Positions 53,101 through 61,235 of a stretch of 64,000 nt of DNA are shown here, one piece after another. The position numbers were made by a program, and so were the translations under genes. The notes below the pieces were generated by a model. The model searched no databases. It saw only the letters and a program-made list of their open reading frames with translations, and was not told the DNA's origin. The first letter of the stretch is position 1, and every line of letters starts with the position of its first letter. Origin of the DNA: Pseudomonas cannabina (GTDB lineage: Bacteria > Pseudomonadota > Gammaproteobacteria > Pseudomonadales > Pseudomonadaceae); the NCBI RefSeq assembly GCF_900100365.1, contig NZ_FNKU01000001.1:3410001-3474000 (forward strand). The letters are read 5' to 3'.

Positions 53101-53657
53101 GCGAAATCCTGAAGCTGCGGATAAAACGCGGCGAAATCCTCGCTCAAGGGCTGGTAAAGCGCCTGCAACTCTTGCATGCCGCCCGCCAGCCCTTCGGGTC
53201 GTGACAGGCGGCTGGAGATACCACGCAGCACCTGCTCCAACACGTCGAAATCCCGGTACGAACCCAGCCAGTCCTGCGCCGCCATCCGCGGTGCGATCAA
53301 TGCCAGACGCTCGGGCAACTGCGGCTCGGCTGCCAGCGTGCCATAAACCCGTCGAGTGAACGTGTCCAGCGGCAGATCGGCATACACATGCCAGTCACGC
53401 GCCAGGCAATGATCGAAAAACACATCGAGCATGATGCCCGCGTAACGCCGCCGCTGTGTCGGAAAGCGAGCGATGGACGCCTTGATCAGCGGGTGGGCAT
53501 CGGTGAACGCGTCAATCCTGCGATGCAGACGAATCGCGGCTTCCAGTTCGACAGAAAAACGCCCGGGCAGCGGACCTTTGACGAAGTCGCCGTACAGGCT
53601 GCCGAGCAATTGAGCAGGCCGCTGCCCGCCAAGATGAAGATGTGCCAGATAGTTCAT
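53058..53657 (-). CDS. acpH: ACP phosphodiesterase AcpH
   Basis: 199 residues of the DUF479 family. MNYLAHLHLGGQRPAQLLGS, HRRIDAFTDAHP and DVFFDHCLARDW carry the His/Asp metal-site residues. AcpH removes the phosphopantetheine arm from holo-ACP. It converges on olsA with a 43-base overlap and is divergent from pyeR. Confidence 0.9.
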   Translation of the reverse strand: MNYLAHLHLGGQRPAQLLGSLYGDFVKGPLPGRFSVELEAAIRLHRRIDAFTDAHPLIKASIARFPTQRRRYAGIMLDVFFDHCLARDWHVYADLPLDTFTRRVYGTLAAEPQLPERLALIAPRMAAQDWLGSYRDFDVLEQVLRGISSRLSRPEGLAGGMQELQALYQPLSEDFAAFYPQLQDFAQAALAGRETTSLD

Positions 53658-53689
53658 GAGCGCAAGCCTACGCCGCTTTCGGGGCTCCG

Positions 53690-53803
53690 GTCTATATATC
53701 GATATAACCCGATATACCGATTTGTTCGCTGCTCAGCACATAATCATATTTGTATATCGCAATATACAGATATAAAGTTCGCCCTATCGCGATATATCGC
53801 TAC
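53690..53803 (+). promoter_or_regulatory. Repeated ATATCG-type operators in front of pyeR
   Basis: The acpH-pyeR gap contains many small palindromes: TATATATCGATATAACCC then GATATACCG (53692-53719), TGTATATCGCAATATACAGA then TATAA (53751-53775), and TATCGCGATATATCGC (53785-53800). The shared unit is CGATATA or its complement. An ArsR-type dimer would fit such inverted repeats, so PyeR autoregulation through multiple sites is likely. Confidence 0.65.
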
Positions 53804-53821
53804 ACCGCCTGTGAGAACGAC

Positions 53822-54136
53822 ATGCAGATCGACCTCGACGACATAATAAAAGCCCTGGCCCACCCGGTCCGCCGAGAAATCCTGACCTGGCTGAAAGACC
53901 CGCGTGGCAACTTTCCGACCCAGGAGTACTCGATCGAACACGGCGTCTGCGCCGGACAGATCGATCAGCGCGCCGGGTTGTCGCAGTCCACAGTGTCAGC
54001 CCATCTGGCGACCCTGCAACGCGCCGGGCTGATCAGCAGCAAGAAGGTCGGCCAATGGCACTTCTTCAGACGTAACGAAGAAGTGATCCAGGCGTTCGTG
54101 CAGGCGCTGGTTAAAGAGCTGAACAACCCGACCTGA
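53822..54136 (+). CDS. pyeR: ArsR-family regulator PyeR
   Basis: 104 residues, winged HTH of the ArsR/SmtB group: IIKALAHPVRREILTWLKDP, then LSQSTVSAHLATLQRAGLIS as the recognition region. It lacks the metal-binding cysteines of ArsR/CadC, so it is probably redox- or ligand-responsive. Start at ATG 53822; the longer frame from 53750 covers the operator region. It heads the pyeR-pyeM-xenB operon known from P. aeruginosa. Confidence 0.9.
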   Translation: MQIDLDDIIKALAHPVRREILTWLKDPRGNFPTQEYSIEHGVCAGQIDQRAGLSQSTVSAHLATLQRAGLISSKKVGQWHFFRRNEEVIQAFVQALVKELNNPT

Positions 54137-54169
54137 TTTTCCACACTGTTTCGTTTCAAGGAGATGCCC

Positions 54170-55336
54170 GTGCCCCTTTCGCTACTCATTCTGGCCTTGA
54201 GCGCCTTCGCCATCGGCACCACTGAATTCGTCATCATGGGCCTGCTGCCCGACGTCGCCGCCGATCTGGGCGTATCGATCCCCGGCGCTGGCTGGCTGGT
54301 GACCGGCTACGCGCTGGGCGTGGCTGTCGGCGCACCGTTCATGGCCATGGCCACCGCCAGACTGCCGCGCAAAGCCGCGCTGGTCACGCTGATGGGGATT
54401 TTCATCATCGGCAACCTGCTCTGCGCGCTGGCCAGTGACTACAACGTGCTGATGTTCGCCCGTGTGGTCACGGCGCTGTGCCATGGCGCGTTCTTCGGTA
54501 TCGGCTCGGTGGTCGCCGCAGGCCTGGTGCCCGCCAACCGCCGTGCGTCCGCTGTGGCCTTGATGTTCACCGGTCTGACCCTGGCCAACGTGCTGGGCGT
54601 ACCGCTGGGCACCGCGTTGGGACAATACGCCGGCTGGCGCTCGACGTTCTGGGCCGTGACCGTGATCGGCGTGATTGCGCTGATCGGCCTGATCCGCTTT
54701 CTGCCGACCAATCGCAACGAAGAAAAACTCGACATGCGTGCCGAACTGAGCGCCCTCAAAGGTGCCGGTATCTGGCTGTCGCTGAGCATGACTGCGCTGT
54801 TTTCGGCGTCCATGTTCACCCTGTTCACCTACATCGCCCCGTTGCTCGGCGAAGTGACCGGCGTGTCGCCCAACGGCGTGACCTGGACCCTGCTGCTGAT
54901 CGGCCTGGGCCTGACCGCCGGCAACGTGATCGGCGGCAAGATGGCCGACCGCCGCCTGTCGTCCACGCTGATAGGTGTGTTCGTTTCGATGGCGGTGATT
55001 TCCACCGCCCTCAGCTGGACCAGCGCGGCGCTGATACCGACTGAAATCACTCTGTTCCTCTGGGCAGTGGCGGCCTTCGCGGCGGTCCCGGCGTTGCAGA
55101 TCAACGTGGTGACCTTCGGCAAAGCCGCACCCAACCTGGTCTCGACCCTGAACATCGGCGCCTTCAACGTCGGTAACGCGCTCGGCGCCTGGGTCGGCGG
55201 CAGCGTCATCGCACACGGCCTGGGCCTGACCAGCGTGCCATTGGCAGCAGCCGTTCTGGCCGTGCTCGCGCTGCTGATCACCCTGATTACTTTCCGCCAG
55301 ACCGGCAACCCCGATCTGGCACACGCTACACATTGA
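54170..55336 (+). CDS. pyeM: MFS transporter PyeM (AraJ-like)
   Basis: About 388 residues, 12 membrane helices of the DHA1/AraJ group, with GTTEFVIMGLLPDVAADLGV near the N-terminus, and the helix 2-3 loop ATARLPRKAAL. GTG at 54170 is the likely start because AAGGAG ends six bases before it; the ATG at 54164 overlaps that site. An export role is inferred. Confidence 0.9.
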   Translation: MPLSLLILALSAFAIGTTEFVIMGLLPDVAADLGVSIPGAGWLVTGYALGVAVGAPFMAMATARLPRKAALVTLMGIFIIGNLLCALASDYNVLMFARVVTALCHGAFFGIGSVVAAGLVPANRRASAVALMFTGLTLANVLGVPLGTALGQYAGWRSTFWAVTVIGVIALIGLIRFLPTNRNEEKLDMRAELSALKGAGIWLSLSMTALFSASMFTLFTYIAPLLGEVTGVSPNGVTWTLLLIGLGLTAGNVIGGKMADRRLSSTLIGVFVSMAVISTALSWTSAALIPTEITLFLWAVAAFAAVPALQINVVTFGKAAPNLVSTLNIGAFNVGNALGAWVGGSVIAHGLGLTSVPLAAAVLAVLALLITLITFRQTGNPDLAHATH

Positions 55337-55357
55337 TCAATTACGAGGATTCGACAC

Positions 55358-56407
55358 ATGACGACTATCTTTGACCCGATCACCCTTGGCGATCTGCAAC
55401 TGCCAAACCGCATCATCATGGCGCCGCTGACCCGCTGCCGTGCCGACGAAGGGCGCGTGCCCAACGCAATGATGGCCGAGTATTACGTACAGCGCACTTC
55501 GGCAGGCCTGATCCTGACCGAAGCCACCTCTGTCACACCGATGGGCGTTGGCTACCCGGACACCCCTGGCATCTGGTCCAACGATCAAGTGCGTGGCTGG
55601 AGCAACATCACCAAGGCGGTGCATAACGCTGGCGGCCGCATCGTGCTGCAACTGTGGCACGTAGGCCGTATTTCCCACCCGGCGTACCTGAATGGCGAAA
55701 CGCCGGTCGCGCCGAGTGCCATTGCTGCTGAAGGCCACGTCAGCCTGATGCGCCCTATCACTCCATTGCCAACCCCGCGTGCGCTGGAACTGGCAGAAAT
55801 CGGCGACATCGTCGAGGCTTATCGGGTCGGCGCAGAAAACGCCAAGGCAGCGGGCTTCGATGGCGTGGAAGTCCACGGCGCCAATGGTTACCTGCTCGAG
55901 CAATTCCTGCTGACCGGCAGCAACCAGCGTACCGACCAGTACGGCGGATCGCTGGAGAACCGTGCACGTCTGTTGCTGGAAGTGACCGATGCGGTGATCG
56001 ACGTGTGGGGCGCTGGCCGCGTGGGTGTGCACCTGTCACCACGCTTCGACATGCACGACATGAGCGATGAAAACCGGGCGGAAACTTTTAGCTACGTTGC
56101 CAAAGAGCTCGGCAAGCGCGGTATTGCGTTCATCTGCGCGCGTGAGCGTGATGCTGAAGACAGCCTCGGCCCGCAACTGAAGAAAGACTTCGGCGGCATG
56201 TACATTGCCAACGAGAAGTTCACCAAGGAAAGCGCCAATGCCTGGCTGGCAGAAGGCAAGGCTGACGCAATCGCGTTCGGTGTGCCGTATATCGCCAACC
56301 CGGACCTGCCAGAGCGTCTGGCCAGCGATGCACCTCTGAACGAACCGCATCCGGAGACGTTCTACGGCAAAGGGGCGGTCGGCTATATCGACTACCCACG
56401 CCTGTAA
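55358..56407 (+). CDS. xenB: Old yellow enzyme-family xenobiotic reductase XenB
   Basis: 349 residues, FMN-dependent ene/nitro-ester reductase. FDPITLGDLQLPNRIIMAPL, the ligand-binding GVEVHGANGYLLEQFL (His and Asn), the flavin-phosphate region YGGSLENRARLLLEV and AFGVPYIANPDLPERL are present. Last gene of the pyeR-pyeM-xenB operon, about 20 bases after pyeM. Family substrates are alpha,beta-unsaturated carbonyls and nitro compounds. Confidence 0.93.
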   Translation: MTTIFDPITLGDLQLPNRIIMAPLTRCRADEGRVPNAMMAEYYVQRTSAGLILTEATSVTPMGVGYPDTPGIWSNDQVRGWSNITKAVHNAGGRIVLQLWHVGRISHPAYLNGETPVAPSAIAAEGHVSLMRPITPLPTPRALELAEIGDIVEAYRVGAENAKAAGFDGVEVHGANGYLLEQFLLTGSNQRTDQYGGSLENRARLLLEVTDAVIDVWGAGRVGVHLSPRFDMHDMSDENRAETFSYVAKELGKRGIAFICARERDAEDSLGPQLKKDFGGMYIANEKFTKESANAWLAEGKADAIAFGVPYIANPDLPERLASDAPLNEPHPETFYGKGAVGYIDYPRL

Positions 56408-56423
56408 CACGTTGCCGTAAGGC

Positions 56424-56458
56424 AAAAAAACCCTGACTCGCGAGAGTCAGGGTTTTTT
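56424..56458 (+). terminator. xenB terminator
   Basis: CCCTGACTC / GAGTCAGGG stem with A-run before and TTTTTT after. Can act in both directions. Confidence 0.88.
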
Positions 56459-56498
56459 AGTGTCCGTCTGCCCTACCGCTACAGCGCAGCGGCAGGCT

Positions 56499-57350
56499 TC
56501 AACGACGTGTGTTGAGCTGCTGGGAGAGGTTCTGGATCTGGCTGTTCAGCGTGTTGATGCTGCGGGTGACTTGCGCCCGGAAAGCATCGAACTCGGCGGT
56601 GTTTCCGCCCGCTGACGGCGCCGGGGTGTTTTCCTGCTCGCTTTTGAGCACCATCAGTTCCTGCTCCAGGCGCTCGACCGCAGCCGACGCATTACCCTGT
56701 TTTTTCAGGGTCGCCACATCGGCGGCCACGCTCTTGATCTGGGCGTCCAGCTTGCCCTGCTCGGCCTGCGCAGTTTTCAGGTCAGGCAACGCGGCTTTCA
56801 AGGCGGCCAGTTCAGCGGCGACGCTTTTCAGTTGTTCCTGCACCTGCGTGTTTTCGGTTTGTTGCTGGGCCGTTTGCGCGGCAATCTGCTCCAGACGCTT
56901 GTCGAGGCTGCCCTGCTGACCTTCGACGCCTTCACGCTGTTTGTCCTGGTCCTCCAGTTGCGCTTCGAGCAACTTGATGCGCTGCTTGAGGGCTTCGCCG
57001 TCACTGGACAGTGACTCAGTCGCCACGACCTTGCCGGAGATGTCCTGCAAACGTCCCGCAGCTTCTTCACTGATACGCGCGAAGCTTTCCTGCGTTGCCA
57101 CCAGCTGTTGCTCCATCAGCGAAACCTGCTGAAAGCTCCACCAGCCCAGGCCGCAAAAAGCAATGAACAACGCACCGACCAATGCCCAGAGCGGTCCGGT
57201 GCTCGGCCCTTTGACCTTGACCACCGGCGCGGTACGCGAATAAACCTTGGTGCGGTCACGCGCCTCGCTGTTCACGACGAAATCGTCATCGTCGTCTTTG
57301 GCGCTGAGGTGGGGAACGTCGTCGACGTCATCGTATGGATCGTTGCGCAT
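56499..57350 (-). CDS. Single-pass membrane protein with long coiled coil
   Basis: 283 residues: an acidic N-terminus (DPYDDVDDVPHLSAKDDDDD), one membrane helix at about residues 53-75 (LWALVGALFIAFCGLGWW), then a long coiled coil rich in Gln, Glu, Leu and Ala (residues 80-280). Topology suggests a cytoplasmic N-end and periplasmic coil. It resembles ATPase/division-associated anchor proteins in shape only; function unknown. Confidence 0.8.
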   Translation of the reverse strand: MRNDPYDDVDDVPHLSAKDDDDDFVVNSEARDRTKVYSRTAPVVKVKGPSTGPLWALVGALFIAFCGLGWWSFQQVSLMEQQLVATQESFARISEEAAGRLQDISGKVVATESLSSDGEALKQRIKLLEAQLEDQDKQREGVEGQQGSLDKRLEQIAAQTAQQQTENTQVQEQLKSVAAELAALKAALPDLKTAQAEQGKLDAQIKSVAADVATLKKQGNASAAVERLEQELMVLKSEQENTPAPSAGGNTAEFDAFRAQVTRSINTLNSQIQNLSQQLNTRR

Positions 57351-57436
57351 GGATAACCCTTCAGGAAACTGTCGAAACCAAAATCAGGCAGTATATCAAC
57401 AGCACGGCGACCAATCTCACTGTGCCACTACCACGT

Positions 57437-58429
57437 TCACATCCCGCTCTGTGCCTGCCACCAGCCACAGAATTCATCCAGTGCAGTCCACAGGCTGACC
57501 TGCGGCTGGTAATCCAGATAATGCCTTGCACGGCTGATATCAAGCGTAAAGTCCTTGTTCATGACCTGCATGCCCAACCTTGTCAGCGTGGGTTCAGGTC
57601 GGCCCGGCCACAGCCTGCAAGCGGCTTCGTTGATGGCCGCCGCGCTGCAGGCCAGCCCGTACGAACGATAGCGGGTAACCTGCGGCAACTGCATCTGCCG
57701 CATCACATAATTGATCGCATCCCATAGCGGCACCGGCGTGCCGTTGCTGATGTTGTAGGCCTTGCCCAGTGCCGATCCGGTTGCCAGCAGACTGCTCAGC
57801 AATGCTTCGTTGAGGTTCTGCATGCTGGTGAAGTCGACCATGTTCAGGCCATTGCCGATGATCGACAGGCGCTTCTTGCGCTGCATCTGCAACAGACGCG
57901 GAAAGATACTGTTGTCGCCTGCGCCGGTGACGAAGCGCGGCCGCAGGGCAATCACCTCGAGGCCGAATTCTGCAGCGCCGAAGACCTTCTGCTCGGCCAT
58001 GTATTTGGTGGCCGCGTAGTGATTGTGGAAGCGTTTGGGCACCTGATCTTCAGTGATATCGCGACGCGACTGACCATTGAAATAAATCGACGGCGATGAC
58101 AGGTGGACCAGCTTGCGCACTCTTTGTTTCAGGCAGCCCTCAACGATGTTCTCGGTGAGCTGCACGTTGCCCTGCACGAAATCCTGACGCCGCCCCCACA
58201 CGCCGACCGAGCCGGAGCAATGCACCACGGCCTCGACGTCATCGCACAGCGCTCCCACCAGATACGGGTCGGCGAGGTCGCCCTGAATGAACTCGGCGCC
58301 GCGCCTGACCAGATGCTCGACGGCATCGGCACGGCGGCCATTGATCCGCACGCTCATGCCCTGTTCAAGGGCGAAACGCGCAAAGCGTCCGCCAATGAAG
58401 CCGCTTGCGCCGGTGACCAGAATCTTCAT
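57437..58429 (-). CDS. NAD(P)-dependent epimerase/dehydratase (extended SDR)
   Basis: 330 residues. Rossmann motif TGASGFIGGRFARF at the start, the catalytic YAATKYMAEQKVF (YxxxK) near residue 139 and VVHCSGSVGVWG. The pattern is that of 3-beta-hydroxysteroid dehydrogenase-like sugar or lipid modifying enzymes. The substrate is not known. Confidence 0.85.
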   Translation of the reverse strand: MKILVTGASGFIGGRFARFALEQGMSVRINGRRADAVEHLVRRGAEFIQGDLADPYLVGALCDDVEAVVHCSGSVGVWGRRQDFVQGNVQLTENIVEGCLKQRVRKLVHLSSPSIYFNGQSRRDITEDQVPKRFHNHYAATKYMAEQKVFGAAEFGLEVIALRPRFVTGAGDNSIFPRLLQMQRKKRLSIIGNGLNMVDFTSMQNLNEALLSSLLATGSALGKAYNISNGTPVPLWDAINYVMRQMQLPQVTRYRSYGLACSAAAINEAACRLWPGRPEPTLTRLGMQVMNKDFTLDISRARHYLDYQPQVSLWTALDEFCGWWQAQSGM

Positions 58430-58503
58430 TTACCGCTCCATTAACGCACCTGCGTGACGGGAGAAACCCGACCCGCATTGATTACACATGACCACAATGA
58501 CGA

Positions 58504-59403
58504 TCATTCATCGCTCAACGGCACCAGCCAGCGCGCAGCATGTTGCGCCAGATGCTCGGTGAGGCGTGTCAGCAACTGGCCGCCATTGCGCCAATGGTGC
58601 CAGTACAACGGCACATCGATACAGCGATCCGGCAGCAGCTCAAACAGAACGCCGCTGCGCAATTGCCCGCGCACTTGCAGTTCAGGCGCCAGCCCCCAGC
58701 CCATTCCGGCTTCGATCATACGGATGAAACCTTCGGAAGAGGGGCACAAATGATGCTGGAAACCTTCCTGTACACCAAGCAGTGCCAGATAGCGATGCTG
58801 CAAAAGATCATCCGGCCCGTAAACGAGTGCTGCCGACCTGGCCAGTTTTTCGGGGCTGACACCGTCCGCAAAATGACGTGCGATGAACGCCGGGCTGGCC
58901 AGTGCCCTATAGCGCATCGCCCCAAGCAACTGGCTGCGCGCCCCGGCCACCGGGCGCTCGCTGCCACACAGACAGGCAGCGACTTCACCAGCCCGCATAC
59001 GCTTGAGCCCGACGTCCTGATCTTCGACCACCAGGTCCAGCAAAAGACGGTGCTGTGTACAGAAATCACCGATCGCAGGCGCCCACCACGTTGCCAGACT
59101 GTCGGCATTCAAGGCGATCCGCAGACGCTCGGGCACACCCTCTTCATCCAGAGCAGGCACCTGACTTTGCAGATCGCGCTCCAGCAGACGCACCTGCTGC
59201 ACATGGTTGAGCAGACGTCGCCCGATGTCGGTAGGGCTGGGTGGCGTAGCCCTGACCAGCACCGGCTGGCCGATACGCGCTTCCAGCAATTTTATGCGTT
59301 GCGACACGGCCGACTGCGACAGCCCCAGCACCTGAGCCGCGCGCTCGAACCCGGCTTGCTCGATAACGGCGGCGAGCGCCGATAACAGCTTGTAGTCGAA
59401 CAT
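58504..59403 (-). CDS. argP: LysR-family regulator ArgP
   Basis: 299 residues. N-terminal HTH (LSALAAVIEQAGFERAAQVL; LSQSAVSQRIKLLEARIGQP) and the LysR effector domain. It is divergent from a LysE/ArgO exporter; ArgP (IciA) activates argO in response to arginine or its analogue and to lysine. The 94-base gap should hold the shared control site. Confidence 0.9.
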   Translation of the reverse strand: MFDYKLLSALAAVIEQAGFERAAQVLGLSQSAVSQRIKLLEARIGQPVLVRATPPSPTDIGRRLLNHVQQVRLLERDLQSQVPALDEEGVPERLRIALNADSLATWWAPAIGDFCTQHRLLLDLVVEDQDVGLKRMRAGEVAACLCGSERPVAGARSQLLGAMRYRALASPAFIARHFADGVSPEKLARSAALVYGPDDLLQHRYLALLGVQEGFQHHLCPSSEGFIRMIEAGMGWGLAPELQVRGQLRSGVLFELLPDRCIDVPLYWHHWRNGGQLLTRLTEHLAQHAARWLVPLSDE

Positions 59404-59497
59404 CAGATTTCCTAATGAGCGATAAAGATTATTGGTTTTCCTTATACCGCTACACCACCGAGAATCGCCACCTGAATCTGCCTGATGGGAACGTATT

Positions 59498-60100
59498 ATG
59501 TGGCAAAGCTATTTCAACGGATTACTGCTCGCCGCCGGGCTGATCATGGCCATCGGCTCGCAAAACGCGTTCGTGCTGGCGCAGGGGCTGCGCCGTGAAC
59601 ACCATGTGCCGGTAGCGCTGCTGTGCGTTATCTGTGACGCCATTCTGGTGGCTGCCGGGGTGTTCGGTCTGGCCAACGTGCTGGCGCAAAACCCGACTCT
59701 TCTGGCGGTGGCGCGTTGGGGCGGTGTGATATTCCTCACCTGGTATGGCCTGCAGGCACTGCGCCGGGCCTGCTCGAAACAAAGCCTCGAACACAGCGCG
59801 ACAGCTGGCAAAAGGTCCCGCCGCACGGTACTGCTCAGCGCGCTGGCCGTGACGTTGCTCAACCCGCACGTTTATCTGGACACGGTGTTGCTGATCGGTT
59901 CGCTCGGCGCGCAGCAAACGGTACCGGAGGCCTACGTGGCCGGTGCGGCGAGTGCTTCGTTGCTGTGGTTTTCCTGCCTTGCGCTCGGCGCGGCATGGCT
60001 CGCGCCCTGGCTGGCCCGGCCTGCCACCTGGCGCCTGCTGGACGTGATGGTGGCGGTCATGATGTTCAGCGTGGCGTGGCAGTTGATCCGTTCAGCCTGA
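59498..60100 (+). CDS. argO: Arginine exporter ArgO (LysE family)
   Basis: 200 residues with six membrane helices. AIGSQNAFVLAQGLRREH near the N-terminus and LLNPHVYLDTVLLIGSLG in the middle are LysE/ArgO signatures. It exports basic amino acids; divergent from argP, which would control it. Confidence 0.92.
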   Translation: MWQSYFNGLLLAAGLIMAIGSQNAFVLAQGLRREHHVPVALLCVICDAILVAAGVFGLANVLAQNPTLLAVARWGGVIFLTWYGLQALRRACSKQSLEHSATAGKRSRRTVLLSALAVTLLNPHVYLDTVLLIGSLGAQQTVPEAYVAGAASASLLWFSCLALGAAWLAPWLARPATWRLLDVMVAVMMFSVAWQLIRSA

Positions 60101-60291
60101 AGGTTTCATGTCCATTGGGGCAACAGCGCAGGAACCTCTATTCCACACAGTTGTTGCGTGGTTAAGCCGCAGGCCCGGTGCTATGATCCGGGGTCTGCGC
60201 CGCAAAAGAGTAAAACTCCCGGTGCATGCTGCTCCTGGCCGCCCGTGATCGGCCACGCGATTACCGCAATTGACCTGAAAGGAGATAAACC

Positions 60292-60873
60292 ATGGCTTTT
60301 GAATTGCCACCACTGCCCTACGCCAAAGACGCTCTGGTGCCGCACATTTCTGCGGAGACTCTGGAATATCACCACGACAAGCACCACAACACCTACGTCG
60401 TGAACCTGAACAACCTGGTGCCAGGCACCGAGTTCGAAGGCAAAACGCTGGAAGAGATCATCAAGACTTCCTCGGGCGGTATCTTCAACAACGCCGCTCA
60501 GGTATGGAACCACACGTTCTACTGGAACTGCCTGGCCCCCAACGCTGGCGGCGAGCCGACCGGTGCGCTGGCCGAAGCAATCAACGCTGCATTCGGCTCC
60601 TTCGACAAGTTCAAGGAAGAGTTCAGCAAGACGTCCATCGGCACCTTCGGCTCCGGCTGGGGCTGGCTGGTGAAAAAGGCTGATGGCTCTTTGGCGCTGG
60701 CCAGCACCATCGGTGCCGGCAACCCGCTGACCAGCGGCGACAAGCCATTGCTGACCTGCGATGTCTGGGAGCACGCCTACTACATCGACTATCGCAACCT
60801 GCGTCCGAAGTATGTAGAAGCGTTCTGGAACCTGGTGAACTGGGATTTCGTGGCTCAGCAATACGCCTCCTGA
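60292..60873 (+). CDS. sodB: Iron superoxide dismutase
   Basis: 193 residues. Metal ligands: His in [19 protein letters not shown], His in [16 protein letters not shown], and Asp and His in [22 protein letters not shown] and Gln-69-type placement indicate the iron form. Start has AAGGAG eight bases upstream. It converts superoxide to peroxide and oxygen in the cytoplasm. Its own terminator follows, so it is monocistronic. Confidence 0.97.
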   Translation: MAFELPPLPYAKDALVPHISAETLEYHHDKHHNTYVVNLNNLVPGTEFEGKTLEEIIKTSSGGIFNNAAQVWNHTFYWNCLAPNAGGEPTGALAEAINAAFGSFDKFKEEFSKTSIGTFGSGWGWLVKKADGSLALASTIGAGNPLTSGDKPLLTCDVWEHAYYIDYRNLRPKYVEAFWNLVNWDFVAQQYAS

Positions 60874-60888
60874 ATCCGGCAACACTGA

Positions 60889-60918
60889 AGAACCCGGCCC
60901 TGCGCCGGGTTTTTTTTG
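60889..60918 (+). terminator. sodB terminator
   Basis: AACCCGG / CCGGGTT stem followed by eight T residues. Confidence 0.88.
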
Positions 60919-61024
60919 GCCCGCTTTCTGCGTAATGGCCTCAGGCGAGCGGTTTTTCATCCATGCGACGTACAAATGTTTTTCGCCTGCCGCTCGTACT
61001 TTGTGTATTGTCAGAAAGCGTTAG

Positions 61025-61235
61025 TTAGCTAATTATCACGACGTATTATCACGACGTAATTCTTTACAGTGTCCTGCTCTAATCATGCACACGGCCGTCG
61101 GCTGCATTGAGGTGGCGTGGGCCAGTGGGTGCAAGGAACGCGAGGATCAGCCGGCGGTGCCCCTTCTGAGGCACTCCGGTTTTTCGAGGGTGACGGGGCT
61201 ATGCGCCCCCTCCGACACGAACTAAGGAACGGCCA
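61025..61235 (+). promoter_or_regulatory. bifA leader region with a direct repeat
   Basis: TATCACGACGTATTATCACG is a 13-base tandem direct repeat (61035-61060) followed by TAATTC. The rest is a leader of about 180 bases that is GC-rich and could fold. The start codon of bifA is a TTG at 61236 with AAGGAACGG ten bases upstream. Confidence 0.4.
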
